Shown one piece after another: positions 52,590 through 61,969 of a stretch of 64,000 bases of DNA. The DNA comes from Flavobacterium gelidilacus DSM 15343 (lineage in GTDB: Bacteria; Bacteroidota; Bacteroidia; Flavobacteriales; Flavobacteriaceae), in assembly GCF_000422685.1 (NCBI RefSeq), contig NZ_KE383905.1, positions 124,001-188,000 on the forward strand. Reading direction: 5' to 3'. How positions within the stretch are numbered: position 1 is the first letter of the stretch; each line of letters begins with the position of its first letter. The notes under the pieces were generated by a model that did not search any database, was not told where the DNA came from, and saw only the letters and a list, made by a program, of their open reading frames with translations. Position numbers and translations under genes: made by a program.

Positions 52590-54833
52590 ATGTATAAAAA
52601 AATAATGTATTTACTATTGTTAGTCTCTTCGATTACTCAAGCTCAAAATGAAGAAATCAAAGGGAAAATAGTAGATGAAAATAATGTGACTTTGCTAGGA
52701 GCAAATGTCTATTGGCTCAATACAAATATTGGTGTAGTTACCAATGAAAACGGTGAATTCACCATAAAAAAATCACAAGAAACAACAAGCTTGGTAGTTA
52801 GCTATATTGGTTATAATACCAAAAAAATTGAAGTAATTGATGATTCATTCTTAACCATTAAACTAAAAGCAGTTGAAGAATTAAATGAAGTTGTTCTTTC
52901 AAAATCTCTAAAAAGTACTGAACATTCTTTATTTAAAGCAACCAATGTGCAAACTATGGGGCAAAGAGAGTTGTTAAAAGCAGCTTGTTGTAATATTTCT
53001 GAAAGCTTTTCAACAAACCCATCAATTGATGTAAATTATTCTGATGCGGTTACTGGAAACAAACAAATTAAGATGTTAGGATTAACAAGTCCATATATTT
53101 TAATTGCTGAAGAAAACATTCCATCTGTTCGTGGAGCTTCACAAGCATATGGATTATCTTTTGTGCCTGGAACTTGGGTTGAAAGCATTCAAATTACAAA
53201 AGGTGCAGGAAGTGTAATTAATGGATATGAAAGTATTTCAGGGCAAATTAATTATGAAATTTTAAAACCATCAAATGATGATCCTTTTTTTGTAAATGCT
53301 TACGCTGATGCAAGTCAACGCTACGAATTAAACACTCATTTTAATACTAAATATTCAGATAAGTTAAGTACAACTTTATTTTTACACGGAAATACTAGAT
53401 TAGGTAAAAATGACAATAATAACGATGGTTTTTTGGACAATCCAATCGGAAAACAAATCAATATCCTAAACCGTTGGCAATATAATGATGCAGAAACAGG
53501 TATAGTGAGTTTCTTAAATCTTCGTTATATGAATGATGATAAACAAGCGGGTCAAGTTGCTTTTAATCCTGATACGGATAAACTAACTACAAATGCTTGG
53601 GGTAGCGAAATCAATACAGAAAAATTTGAAATTTCAAATAAGACAGGTTATGTTTTTCCAGATATGCCTTATCAAAGTATTGGTTTTCAAAACTCCTTTC
53701 AATCACATACTCAAGAATCTTATTTTGGTTTAAATCAATATGATATTGATCAAAAAAGTCTTTATTCTAATTTGCTTTTCAGTTCGATAATTACAAATAC
53801 TAAAAATAAATTCACCACTGGAATTAACTTTACTTACGATAAATATAAAGAGTTTGTTGCTGTAAACTTTGCTCAAGATTTTTCTAGAATTGATAATTCT
53901 GTAGGAGCTTTTTTTGAGTATGATTATGATAATTTAGATAATTTTCAAGTTGTTGCCGGAATTCGTGTTGACAATCACAACCGTTTAGGAACGTTTGTTA
54001 CACCAAGATTGCATATCAGATATAATCCTTGGAAAGATGCTGTTTTGAGAACTTCAATTGGTAGAGGAAAAAGAGCAGCCAATATTTTTGCTGAAAATCA
54101 ACAACTTTTTGCTTCAAGCAGGAGTTTTTCAATCTTAAATACTGAAGGAACATTATATGGTTTAAATCCAGAAATTGCATGGAATTATGGATTAAGTTTT
54201 ATCCAAAATTTCAAATTATTTGGAAGAGATTCTGGAGTTGTTTTAGATTATTACAGAACCGATTTTCAAAATCAAGCAGTTGTAGATGTCGATTTTAGTC
54301 CTCAACAAGTAGTGTTTTATAATTTAAAAGGTAATAGTGTAGCTAATTCTTTTCAAGCTGAATTTAATATTGAATTAAAAAAGCATTTAAACTTTAAAAC
54401 GGCTTATAAATATTATGATGTTAACACTGATTATATTGTTGGAAATCTTCAAAAAGCCTTACAAGCTAAAAACAGATTTTTTGCTAATTTAGCCTATGAA
54501 ACTCATATTTTAGACAAGGGGCAACAATGGAAATTTGATGCCACTTACAATTGGTTAGGAAAACAACGTTTGCCAAATACTTCAAGTAATTTACCTCAAT
54601 ATCGTTTAGGTGAATTTGGAGAAGCTTTCGGAGTTGTAAATGCCCAAATAACAAGAACATTTTCTAGTACGTTTGAACTATATGTTGGAGGAGAAAATAT
54701 TGGAAATTACAAACAAAATAATGCAATTGTTGGAGCAAATGATCCTTTTGGCGCTTATTTTGATAGTAGTATGATCTATGGACCTGTTTTTGGTCAAATG
54801 TATTATGCAGGTTTACGATTTAAAATAAAATAG
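52590..54833 (+). CDS. TonB-dependent receptor of the HYC_CC_PP/HMA metal cassette
   Basis: A 747-residue outer-membrane receptor: signal peptide, CarboxypepD_reg-like domain (EEIKGKIVDENNVTLLGANVYWLNTN, about 22-100), plug with a distinctive Cys pair (LLKAACCNISESFSTNPSIDVNYSDAVTGNKQIKMLGL), barrel, and aromatic end AGLRFKIK. The CC in the plug recurs in this receptor subgroup in my recollection and may be the metal contact. It sits between a Cys-rich secreted protein and a secreted HMA protein, so copper or another thiophilic metal (or metallophore) is the likely cargo; not proven. Confidence 0.9.
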   Translation: MYKKIMYLLLLVSSITQAQNEEIKGKIVDENNVTLLGANVYWLNTNIGVVTNENGEFTIKKSQETTSLVVSYIGYNTKKIEVIDDSFLTIKLKAVEELNEVVLSKSLKSTEHSLFKATNVQTMGQRELLKAACCNISESFSTNPSIDVNYSDAVTGNKQIKMLGLTSPYILIAEENIPSVRGASQAYGLSFVPGTWVESIQITKGAGSVINGYESISGQINYEILKPSNDDPFFVNAYADASQRYELNTHFNTKYSDKLSTTLFLHGNTRLGKNDNNNDGFLDNPIGKQINILNRWQYNDAETGIVSFLNLRYMNDDKQAGQVAFNPDTDKLTTNAWGSEINTEKFEISNKTGYVFPDMPYQSIGFQNSFQSHTQESYFGLNQYDIDQKSLYSNLLFSSIITNTKNKFTTGINFTYDKYKEFVAVNFAQDFSRIDNSVGAFFEYDYDNLDNFQVVAGIRVDNHNRLGTFVTPRLHIRYNPWKDAVLRTSIGRGKRAANIFAENQQLFASSRSFSILNTEGTLYGLNPEIAWNYGLSFIQNFKLFGRDSGVVLDYYRTDFQNQAVVDVDFSPQQVVFYNLKGNSVANSFQAEFNIELKKHLNFKTAYKYYDVNTDYIVGNLQKALQAKNRFFANLAYETHILDKGQQWKFDATYNWLGKQRLPNTSSNLPQYRLGEFGEAFGVVNAQITRTFSSTFELYVGGENIGNYKQNNAIVGANDPFGAYFDSSMIYGPVFGQMYYAGLRFKIK

Positions 54834-54905
54834 AGTTTTTTTGATTTTCAGATATTTGATTTTCGGATTTTCAGAAAAAAAATAATAACAATAAATAATA
54901 ATAAG

Positions 54906-55256
54906 ATGAAAAAATTAATTTTAGTACTATTGCTTTCTTTTGTTGGGTTTTCAATGAATGCCCAAGATAAAGTCGTTAAGAAAAGCAAAAACAAAGAAGT
55001 AATCATAAAAGCTTTAGGTAATTGTGAAATGTGTGAAAAACGTATCGAAAAAGCAGCTTTTTCTGTAAAAGGAGTTAAGAGTGCAGAATGGCATGTGGAT
55101 TGTCAAGACGTTCATGTAATTATCGATGAAAATAAATGCACAAAAGAAGATGTTGCAAAAGCTATTGCAAATGTTGGTCACGATACAGACTTAGTCAGGG
55201 CTTCTGATAAAGTTTATGACGAAATGCACAGTTGTTGTCAGTACGAAAGATTATAA
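54906..55256 (+). CDS. Secreted heavy-metal-associated (HMA) domain protein
   Basis: A 116-residue exported protein (signal MKKLILVLLLSFVGFSMNAQ) with one HMA fold: LGNCEMCEKRIEKAAFSVKGVKSAEWHVDCQDVHVIIDENKCTKEDVAKAIANVGHDT. The metal-binding CxxC is C40/C43. The extra C-terminal MHSCCQYERL holds a second Cys pair. It probably ferries copper or a similar ion in the periplasm, linked to the receptor gene 72 bp upstream. A terminator follows. Confidence 0.9.
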   Translation: MKKLILVLLLSFVGFSMNAQDKVVKKSKNKEVIIKALGNCEMCEKRIEKAAFSVKGVKSAEWHVDCQDVHVIIDENKCTKEDVAKAIANVGHDTDLVRASDKVYDEMHSCCQYERL

Positions 55257-55266
55257 ATGAAGTATT

Positions 55267-55300
55267 AAAAAAGTCCCAAATGTAGATTTGGGACTTTTTT
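55267..55300 (+). terminator. Terminator after the metal cassette
   Basis: Perfect 15-bp stem AAAAAAGTCCCAAAT / ATTTGGGACTTTTTT with a 4-nt loop. Confidence 0.88.
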
Positions 55301-55344
55301 AATAAAATTAAGTCAATATTAATTTCCATACTGGTTTTTTGTTA

Positions 55345-55352
55345 TACATTTG
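55345..55352 (+). promoter_or_regulatory. Candidate -7 element (TACATTTG) for the inorganic-carbon operon
   Basis: An exact TAnnTTTG match, 20 nt before the GTG start at 55373. The -33 zone (about 55322-55328) is AT-rich without TTG. Confidence 0.4.
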
Positions 55353-55372
55353 ATTCTTATTTAAAAGGAATA

Positions 55373-55753
55373 GTGAATATAATTAAATGCAGTTTTAAAA
55401 AGCTAGTTTTTATATTACCAATGTTAGCATTAATGCTTGTATGGTATTCTATAGCTCAAAATCAAAATTCTTTTATATCAGAGACTAAAACTATAGTTTC
55501 TAATTTTGATCATAAACAATCTCCAATATTCACTTCTTCAAATATAGAAGACAAAGATTTGGTGTATAATGAGTCAGAAAAAACTGAGTTTGAAATCGAA
55601 TTAAACTTTTGTCATGATTATTCTTTTCAAGATAATTTTCTTGAATTAAAACATGGTTTTGGAATAAATTCAATCGCCAGTAATTCCCATAAAACAAATC
55701 AGAAACTTCCTTTGTATGATTTGTTTTGCAATTGGAAACTGCATTTTATTTAA
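55373..55753 (+). CDS. Small secreted protein at the head of the DAB operon
   Basis: A 126-residue protein starting at a GTG preceded by AAAAGGAATA (a good purine-rich site). One N-terminal hydrophobic helix (FILPMLALMLVWYSIAQ) works as signal or anchor. The C-terminal half has ELNFCHDYS and ends LPLYDLFCNWKLHFI, which resembles the PP-LY-x2-YC ending of the HYC_CC_PP protein at 52128. No known function. It is 73 bp upstream of dabA on the same strand. Confidence 0.6.
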   Translation: MNIIKCSFKKLVFILPMLALMLVWYSIAQNQNSFISETKTIVSNFDHKQSPIFTSSNIEDKDLVYNESEKTEFEIELNFCHDYSFQDNFLELKHGFGINSIASNSHKTNQKLPLYDLFCNWKLHFI

Positions 55754-55826
55754 TACATATTTTTTTACTTCGTTTGTAAGTACTACAAATGAATCACTTA
55801 TGTATTAACCTTTTTTTCATTTTAAA

Positions 55827-58316
55827 ATGAATAATTCCCATTCAAGTTTTGACGAACAACATGTTCTCCATCACTTAAAACACTATTTACCAGCGCAAAA
55901 TCCGTTGAAAGATTTCGTACATCACAATACATTGCATGCTTTTCAAGACAGAAATTTTTTTGATGCATTGCAAGAATCTTCGAAAATATTTGGCTATAAA
56001 ACCTATTTGTCTGTTGGAGATTTTAGAAATAGATTTCACAAAAAAGAAATTAGTGCTTCTGTTTTAAATCAAGTTATAACTAAAAATAAAGGAAACGAAA
56101 ATGTTTCATTATGGTTAGATAAAATACTTAAAAAAGAGTATGATGAATCTATAAGTTCAAGAATTGGAAGTTTACGTTCGCATTGGAAATCACAATATGC
56201 CATAAATTTAGATAAATCTACACATAGTACTTTGTTTAGAGTGCTTTGTAGTTATTTAGACCAAGGAATTGCCATGTGGTCTTTTCCTATTCATGACAAA
56301 GGATTTTTATCCTCAATTCGTGAATTAGAACGTACTAGTTTTTCGGGATTTTTCAGCACAAAACGTGCTAAGAGATTACTAGAAGAGAAAGCTACAATTA
56401 CAGATTTATTAAAAATTGTAGTTGGTGATGAACGTTTTTATGAAACCTATATTTTTGATCAACAGTTTTCGCATCCTGGTTGGAGTGGAATGGTGGCGAC
56501 TTTAGAAAGTAATCCAACTTCACTTTTAGATAAAAAATCAATCACTTTAGAAGAACTTATAATTTTCGAATTACTTCTTGAAATTGATACATTAGATCAG
56601 AAGTTTAATGAAAATTGGGCACCATTAGCTAGTAGAATTCAATCAGAACCTCAAGATTTATTTAGATCAGTTGAGGTTGATGAACATTTTGAAGTTTTAT
56701 CGTTATGGCAACAGGCTTTTGAATGGTCTTTATATGATCAAGTGTTAGCAACTGTTAAGCATCATAAACCATCCAATGAAAAAGTTATACCAAGTTTTCA
56801 GGCTTTCTTTTGCATGGATGATCGAGAATGTTCTTTTAGAAGACATATCGAACATTTAGATAAAAATGCTATAACATTTGGAACGGCTGCTTTTTTTAAT
56901 TTCGAATTCTATTATCAACCGGTTGATGGCAAGTTTTTCACAAAACTTTGTCCAGCACCAATGACTCCTGCTTTTTTGGTAAAAGAACAACCAAGAAAGA
57001 AAAAACACGCTAAAGATTTTCATTACCACAAACGTTCACATTCATTATTTTTTGGATGGATTATTTCGCAAACGTTAGGTTTTTCAGCAGCTGTAAAACT
57101 ATTTTTAAATATTTTTCAGCCAAGAATGACACCTGCTACAAGTTCATCCTTTAAGCATTTAAATAAGAAATCTAAACTGCATATTGAAAATAAAGATAGT
57201 GCAGATAGAGTCGACAACTTGCAAGTTGGTTTCACTGTGGAAGAAATGGCAAATAGAGTAGAAGGTTTGTTGAAAAGTAATGGTTTAATCGAAAATTTTG
57301 CTTCAATAATTTATTTAGTGGGTCATGGTGCAACAAGTGTAAATAATACACATTATGCAGGTTATGACTGTGGTGCTTGTTGTGGAAGACCAAGTTCGGT
57401 TAACGCAACTGTTGCTTGTTTTGCGATTAATCATCCAGAAGTTAGAAAAATTTTAGTACAAAGAGGTATTGTGATTCCAAATGAAACACAGTTTTTACCT
57501 GCTTTACACGACACAACTCGAGATGAAATTACATTTTATCAAGAAGAAAGTTTGTCAGAAAGTAATAATATATTACACCAACAAAATGCAATAGTCTTTG
57601 AAGCTGCTTTAGATAATAATGCTAAAGAGCGCTCTCGTAGGTTTGATACCGTAGATTCTACTCAATCCCTTAAAAAAGTACATGAAAGCATTAAAAGACG
57701 TTCGGTTTCTTTATTTGAACCACGTCCAGAATTAAATCATGCTACTAACGCCATGTGTATCGTCGGAAGAAGAAGTTTATCTAAACATATGTTTTTAGAC
57801 AGACGTTCTTTTATGAATTCATACGATTATACCATTGATCCTTCAGGTGATTATTTAGCAGGCATTTTAGGTGCAGTTGCTCCAGTTGGTGGTGGAATTA
57901 ATTTGGAATATTATTTTTCTAGAGTTGACAATCAAAAATTAGGTGCAGGAAGTAAATTACCTCATAATGTCATGGGACTAATTGGTGTTGCAAATGGAAT
58001 TGACGGTGATTTACGACCAGGTTTACCCAGTCAGATGATTGAAGTGCATGATCCTATTCGATTGTTAGTTATAGTGGAGCATTTTCCTGAAAAAGTAAAA
58101 TATGCTATTACTAAAAGTCCAGCAACTTATGAATGGTTTATAAACGAATGGGTAAAATTAGTTGTTGTGCATCCTGAAACTTTAGAATTATATCATTTTC
58201 AAGAAGGAAATTTCGAAAAATATAATCCAATTCAACAAGAAACAATTACAATTTCAGATGAATTAAAATTAGCTGAAACTACTATTGATAACCTTCCAAT
58301 TGGAATATTAAATTAA
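55827..58316 (+). CDS. dabA: DabA, zinc-dependent inorganic-carbon uptake subunit (DUF2309/UPF0753)
   Basis: An 829-residue soluble or membrane-associated subunit with a beta-carbonic-anhydrase-like zinc site, which converts CO2 to bicarbonate when coupled to DabB. Zinc ligands known from Halothiobacillus DabA (C351, D353, H524, C539) match here as C329-x-D331 in FFCMDDREC and H500..C515 in VGHGATSVNNTHYAGYDCGACCG, with identical spacings of 2 and 15. Length is in the family range. dabB follows after six bases; this dabA-dabB order is the reverse of many proteobacterial loci. Confidence 0.92.
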   Translation: MNNSHSSFDEQHVLHHLKHYLPAQNPLKDFVHHNTLHAFQDRNFFDALQESSKIFGYKTYLSVGDFRNRFHKKEISASVLNQVITKNKGNENVSLWLDKILKKEYDESISSRIGSLRSHWKSQYAINLDKSTHSTLFRVLCSYLDQGIAMWSFPIHDKGFLSSIRELERTSFSGFFSTKRAKRLLEEKATITDLLKIVVGDERFYETYIFDQQFSHPGWSGMVATLESNPTSLLDKKSITLEELIIFELLLEIDTLDQKFNENWAPLASRIQSEPQDLFRSVEVDEHFEVLSLWQQAFEWSLYDQVLATVKHHKPSNEKVIPSFQAFFCMDDRECSFRRHIEHLDKNAITFGTAAFFNFEFYYQPVDGKFFTKLCPAPMTPAFLVKEQPRKKKHAKDFHYHKRSHSLFFGWIISQTLGFSAAVKLFLNIFQPRMTPATSSSFKHLNKKSKLHIENKDSADRVDNLQVGFTVEEMANRVEGLLKSNGLIENFASIIYLVGHGATSVNNTHYAGYDCGACCGRPSSVNATVACFAINHPEVRKILVQRGIVIPNETQFLPALHDTTRDEITFYQEESLSESNNILHQQNAIVFEAALDNNAKERSRRFDTVDSTQSLKKVHESIKRRSVSLFEPRPELNHATNAMCIVGRRSLSKHMFLDRRSFMNSYDYTIDPSGDYLAGILGAVAPVGGGINLEYYFSRVDNQKLGAGSKLPHNVMGLIGVANGIDGDLRPGLPSQMIEVHDPIRLLVIVEHFPEKVKYAITKSPATYEWFINEWVKLVVVHPETLELYHFQEGNFEKYNPIQQETITISDELKLAETTIDNLPIGILN

Positions 58317-58322
58317 GAAATT

Positions 58323-60191
58323 ATGAATGAGTTATTACAGTTTTTTATAGCCTTACCTTTACTAGGTTTTATCATAAGTTTATTGTTGCCAGAAAGAAAA
58401 GAATCTTTAATTTCTTGGGTAGCATTTGGAACCGTTTTTATACAATTAATTGCTTTAATTATATTTATTGTTTTTTGGATCTATGATGGTGCAAATCATT
58501 TAAACTTAAACGAAGCTACATTATTAAAAACAGATCATTACGAGTTTTTTATTGATTTTTATTTTGATAAAATATCGGCTGTGTATTTGTTTATTGGAGC
58601 ACTTTTAACTTCAATGATCACTACTTATAGTCGTTATTATTTACACAGAGAAAAAGGATACAAACGTTTTTTTAACACGGTGTTGTTTTTCTTTTTTGGG
58701 TATAATTTAGCCATTTTATCAGGAAATTTTGAAACCCTTTTCATTGGTTGGGAAATCATTGGAATTTCATCTTTCTTGTTAATTGCTTTTTATAGAGAGC
58801 GTTATTTACCTGTTAAAAATGCCTTCAAAGTGTTTTCAATTTATAGAATTGGAGATATCGGAATGATATTAGCGATGTGGGCAAGTCACCATTTATTTCA
58901 TGAAAATATAACCTTCATGAAAATGAATAACTTTGAATTGGTTAATGAACATTTGCAAAATCATACTTTAATAGGAACATTTATTGCACTTTCGTTAGCT
59001 TTAGCTGCAGCTGCAAAATCGGCTCAAATTCCGTTTTCGTCTTGGTTACCTCGGGCAATGGAAGGACCAACACCATCTAGTGCTATTTTCTATGGTTCAC
59101 TTTCTGTGCATTTAGGTGTTTTCTTGATGTTGCGTACTTTTCCTTTTTGGGAACATCAAACTTCTATGCGAATTGCAATTGGTTTAATGGGATTAACCAC
59201 AAGCATAATGGCTGCTTATATGGCCAAAGTACAATCGTCTGTAAAAAGTCAAGTTGCTTATAGTTCTATTTCTCAAATTGGCTTAATTTTTATTGAAGTT
59301 GCATTAGGCTTAGAGACTTTAGCTTTGTTTCATTTTGCTGGAAATGCTTTTTTAAGAACTTATCAATTATTGGTTTCACCATCAGTAGTAAGTTATATGA
59401 TTCGTGAGCAATTTTACAATTTTCAACCCAAAGCAAAAGGTATCAAAAATACGTTTCCAAAACGTATAGAATATGCACTTTATATATGGAGTCTAAAAGA
59501 ATTCAAATTGGAGCAATTTATGAATTTTGTGCTTTGGAGACCTTTAAAAACTTTAGGAAAATCATTAGACTTTTTAAATTTAAAACGTTTGATTTTAGTA
59601 TTTATTCCAACATTTCTTTTAGGTGTTTTGCTTTTTGAATTCAAAGCATCAATTCCTTTAAGGTTGCTAAATATTTTACCTGAACTATTTGCTTTCATTG
59701 GATTACTATTTGTTTTCAAAGCCTTTTCTGAAAGAAAAAGTCCTTTTGTGGCTTGGATTCTTATAGTGCTTAATCACTTTTGGATTGCTCTAGCAATAGT
59801 ATTTAATGAAAAAGTAGATTTTACAGAATTACTGGTCTATTTATCAGGAATTATTTTGGCCGGAATAGTGGGTTACTTGGCATTATTAAAGTTAAAAAAG
59901 ATGGAATTTAACGTAAATTTAAATCAGTATTTAGGTCATGTCTATGAACATCCAAAATTTGCTTTTTTCTTTTTATTAGCAGCTCTAGGTGTAACTGGTT
60001 TTCCGATTACAACCACATTCATTGGGGAAGATTTAATCTTTAGTCATATTGAAAGTAATCAAGTGATGCTAGCTTTCTTTATAGCTTCAAGTTTTATCGT
60101 TTCAGGAATTGCCGGAATTCGAATTTATACTCGATTATTTCTTGGTCCTCACATCAAAACCTATCATGAATTACCTTATCGTTCTTCATAA
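58323..60191 (+). CDS. dabB: DabB, NuoL/MrpA-like proton-conducting membrane subunit
   Basis: A 622-residue membrane protein of the Proton_antipo_M family with about 14-16 helices. Typical sequences: SRYYLHREKGYKRFFNTVLFFFFGYNLAILSGNFETLFIGWEIIGISSFLLIAFYRERYLPVKNAFKVFSIYRIGDIG (key Glu in GWE) and AAAKSAQIPFSSWLPRAMEGPTPSSAIFYGSLSVHLG (Lys in AAKSAQ). It provides the cation gradient coupling for DabA. Operon context (dabA, sulP) excludes an isolated nuo gene. It starts six bases after dabA. Confidence 0.92.
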   Translation: MNELLQFFIALPLLGFIISLLLPERKESLISWVAFGTVFIQLIALIIFIVFWIYDGANHLNLNEATLLKTDHYEFFIDFYFDKISAVYLFIGALLTSMITTYSRYYLHREKGYKRFFNTVLFFFFGYNLAILSGNFETLFIGWEIIGISSFLLIAFYRERYLPVKNAFKVFSIYRIGDIGMILAMWASHHLFHENITFMKMNNFELVNEHLQNHTLIGTFIALSLALAAAAKSAQIPFSSWLPRAMEGPTPSSAIFYGSLSVHLGVFLMLRTFPFWEHQTSMRIAIGLMGLTTSIMAAYMAKVQSSVKSQVAYSSISQIGLIFIEVALGLETLALFHFAGNAFLRTYQLLVSPSVVSYMIREQFYNFQPKAKGIKNTFPKRIEYALYIWSLKEFKLEQFMNFVLWRPLKTLGKSLDFLNLKRLILVFIPTFLLGVLLFEFKASIPLRLLNILPELFAFIGLLFVFKAFSERKSPFVAWILIVLNHFWIALAIVFNEKVDFTELLVYLSGIILAGIVGYLALLKLKKMEFNVNLNQYLGHVYEHPKFAFFFLLAALGVTGFPITTTFIGEDLIFSHIESNQVMLAFFIASSFIVSGIAGIRIYTRLFLGPHIKTYHELPYRSS

Positions 60192-60285
60192 TACAAAATC
60201 AATTCAATAACAATTTCAAAAATCAATAGGGATTAGATTGTAATTTAAAAATCTATTATCCGAAATCTAATAATCATAAAATAAG

Positions 60286-61884
60286 ATGAATAAAAGTATT
60301 AAAAAATACATACCTGCTGATGGTTTAGCAGGATTGAGAGAGAATTTTAAAGCAGATGCTATTTCGGGTTTTATCGTTTTCTTGTTGGCATTGCCTTTAA
60401 GTTTGGGTATTGCGAAAGCATCAGCTTTCCCTCCTGTTATGGGTTTATTAACAGCTATAATTGGTGGTATTTTTGTGAGTTTTATAATGGGTTCAAGATT
60501 AACGATTAAAGGACCAGCTGCTGGTTTAATTGTTATTGTTGCTGGTTCTGTGGCCGAGTTTGGTCAAGGAGATGATATATTGGGTTGGAAATTAGCTTTA
60601 GGAGCAATGGTTGTTGCTGGTGTAGTTCAAATTTTATTTGGAGTTTTTAAATTAGGAAAATTAGCCGATTTCTTTCCGCTTTCTGCTATTCATGGAATGT
60701 TAGCGGCAATTGGAATTATAATTATTGCTAAACAAATTCCGGTTTTATTAAACGATAATCCAGCTTTAGGAAAAGGAAAAGGACCTTTAGAATTATTGGC
60801 TAATATTCCAAATTTCATTATGAATTTAGATCCAAAAGCTAGTTTAATTGGAATTGTAAGTTTAGCCATTATGATGGGTTGGCCATATATTAAAAATAAA
60901 AGTATAAAAATGATTCCTGCTCCTTTAGTAGTGTTGTTGTTTGCAATTCCATGTGAATTGTTTATGCACTTTAAAGAAACTGAACCAGCTTATGCTTTAG
61001 TTAAAATTGGAAATTTTGTGGATTCATTAGGACTTAATGCAAGTTTTGATGGTATTTCTCATACGGGAATTTTTGTAAAATATGTAATCATGTTTGCTTT
61101 AGTAGGTTCTTTGGAGTCTCTTTTAACAGTTAAAGCTATTGATTTGATGGATCCATTCAAACGCAAATCTGACATGAATAAAGATTTAATTGCTGTTGGA
61201 ATCGGAAATACATTTGCAGCATTTTTAGGTGGTATACCAATGATTTCTGAAGTGGCTCGTTCTTCGTCAAATGTAAATAATGGTGCTCAAACACGTTGGG
61301 CTAACTTTTTTCATGGGGTTTTTATCTTATTGTTTGTTTTAGTTGCTTCACCTGTATTAGAAATGATTCCAAATGCAGCTTTAGCAGCCATGTTAATTAC
61401 AGTAGGTGTTAAATTAGCTCATCCTAAAGAATTCATTCATACTTTTCAAATTGGAAAAGAACAATTGGCTATTTTCTTAGTAACTATTTTCTTTACTTTA
61501 TTTGAAGATTTATTAGTTGGAATTGCAGCTGGTATTGTTTTAAAAATGATAATTCATTTGTTTAACGGAACTCCAATTTCTTCTTTCTTTAAAGCACCAA
61601 CTTTAGTTTCTTTTGAGGGAAATGAATATTTAGTTGAAATTGATAAAGCAGCAATTTTTACTAATTACTTAGGTGTAAAAAGAAAGTTAGATGCTATTCC
61701 TCCTGGATTTAATGTCACTATTGATTTGAAGAAAACTAAATTAGTAGATCACTCTGTAATGGAAAATTTAGAGCATTTTAAAAATGATTATGAAGCCCAC
61801 GATAATAGTACGGTTCAAATTGTTGGACTAGAAGACCACACGTCACTTTCAGATCATCCATTATCAAGTAGAAAAAATAAATAA
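60286..61884 (+). CDS. SulP-family anion transporter, probably bicarbonate
   Basis: A 532-residue inner-membrane protein: about 14 helices (20-430) starting FKADAISGFIVFLLALPLSLGIAKASAFPPVMGLLTAIIGG, with GSRLTIKGPAAGL and EVARSSSNVNNGAQTRWANFFHG (the SulP substrate region), then a short STAS-like C-terminal domain (KLVDHSVMENLEHF, about 485-530). In this setting, behind dabAB, bicarbonate (with Na+) is the most likely substrate, as for BicA; sulfate cannot be excluded. The 94-bp gap to dabB has no terminator. Confidence 0.88.
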   Translation: MNKSIKKYIPADGLAGLRENFKADAISGFIVFLLALPLSLGIAKASAFPPVMGLLTAIIGGIFVSFIMGSRLTIKGPAAGLIVIVAGSVAEFGQGDDILGWKLALGAMVVAGVVQILFGVFKLGKLADFFPLSAIHGMLAAIGIIIIAKQIPVLLNDNPALGKGKGPLELLANIPNFIMNLDPKASLIGIVSLAIMMGWPYIKNKSIKMIPAPLVVLLFAIPCELFMHFKETEPAYALVKIGNFVDSLGLNASFDGISHTGIFVKYVIMFALVGSLESLLTVKAIDLMDPFKRKSDMNKDLIAVGIGNTFAAFLGGIPMISEVARSSSNVNNGAQTRWANFFHGVFILLFVLVASPVLEMIPNAALAAMLITVGVKLAHPKEFIHTFQIGKEQLAIFLVTIFFTLFEDLLVGIAAGIVLKMIIHLFNGTPISSFFKAPTLVSFEGNEYLVEIDKAAIFTNYLGVKRKLDAIPPGFNVTIDLKKTKLVDHSVMENLEHFKNDYEAHDNSTVQIVGLEDHTSLSDHPLSSRKNK

Positions 61885-61969
61885 TTATAATATTCAGTTA
61901 GTTAGTTAAAGGAAGAAGTATTTAATATTTTTAAGTACTTCTAACCTTTAGCGTTTAATAAATAAAAAA

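Noticed and set aside
54834..54905. GATTTTCAGATATT block shared with 10322-10345
   Set aside because: Similar short GATTTTCAGAT strings occur before the HMA gene and before the YqeY-type gene, but they are low-complexity and have no clear structure, so I do not call a repeat family.
55773..55789. TTTGTA-AGTAC-TACAAA inverted repeat upstream of dabA as an operator
   Set aside because: A single 6-bp inverted repeat in AT-rich DNA without a second copy or a well-placed promoter is too weak.
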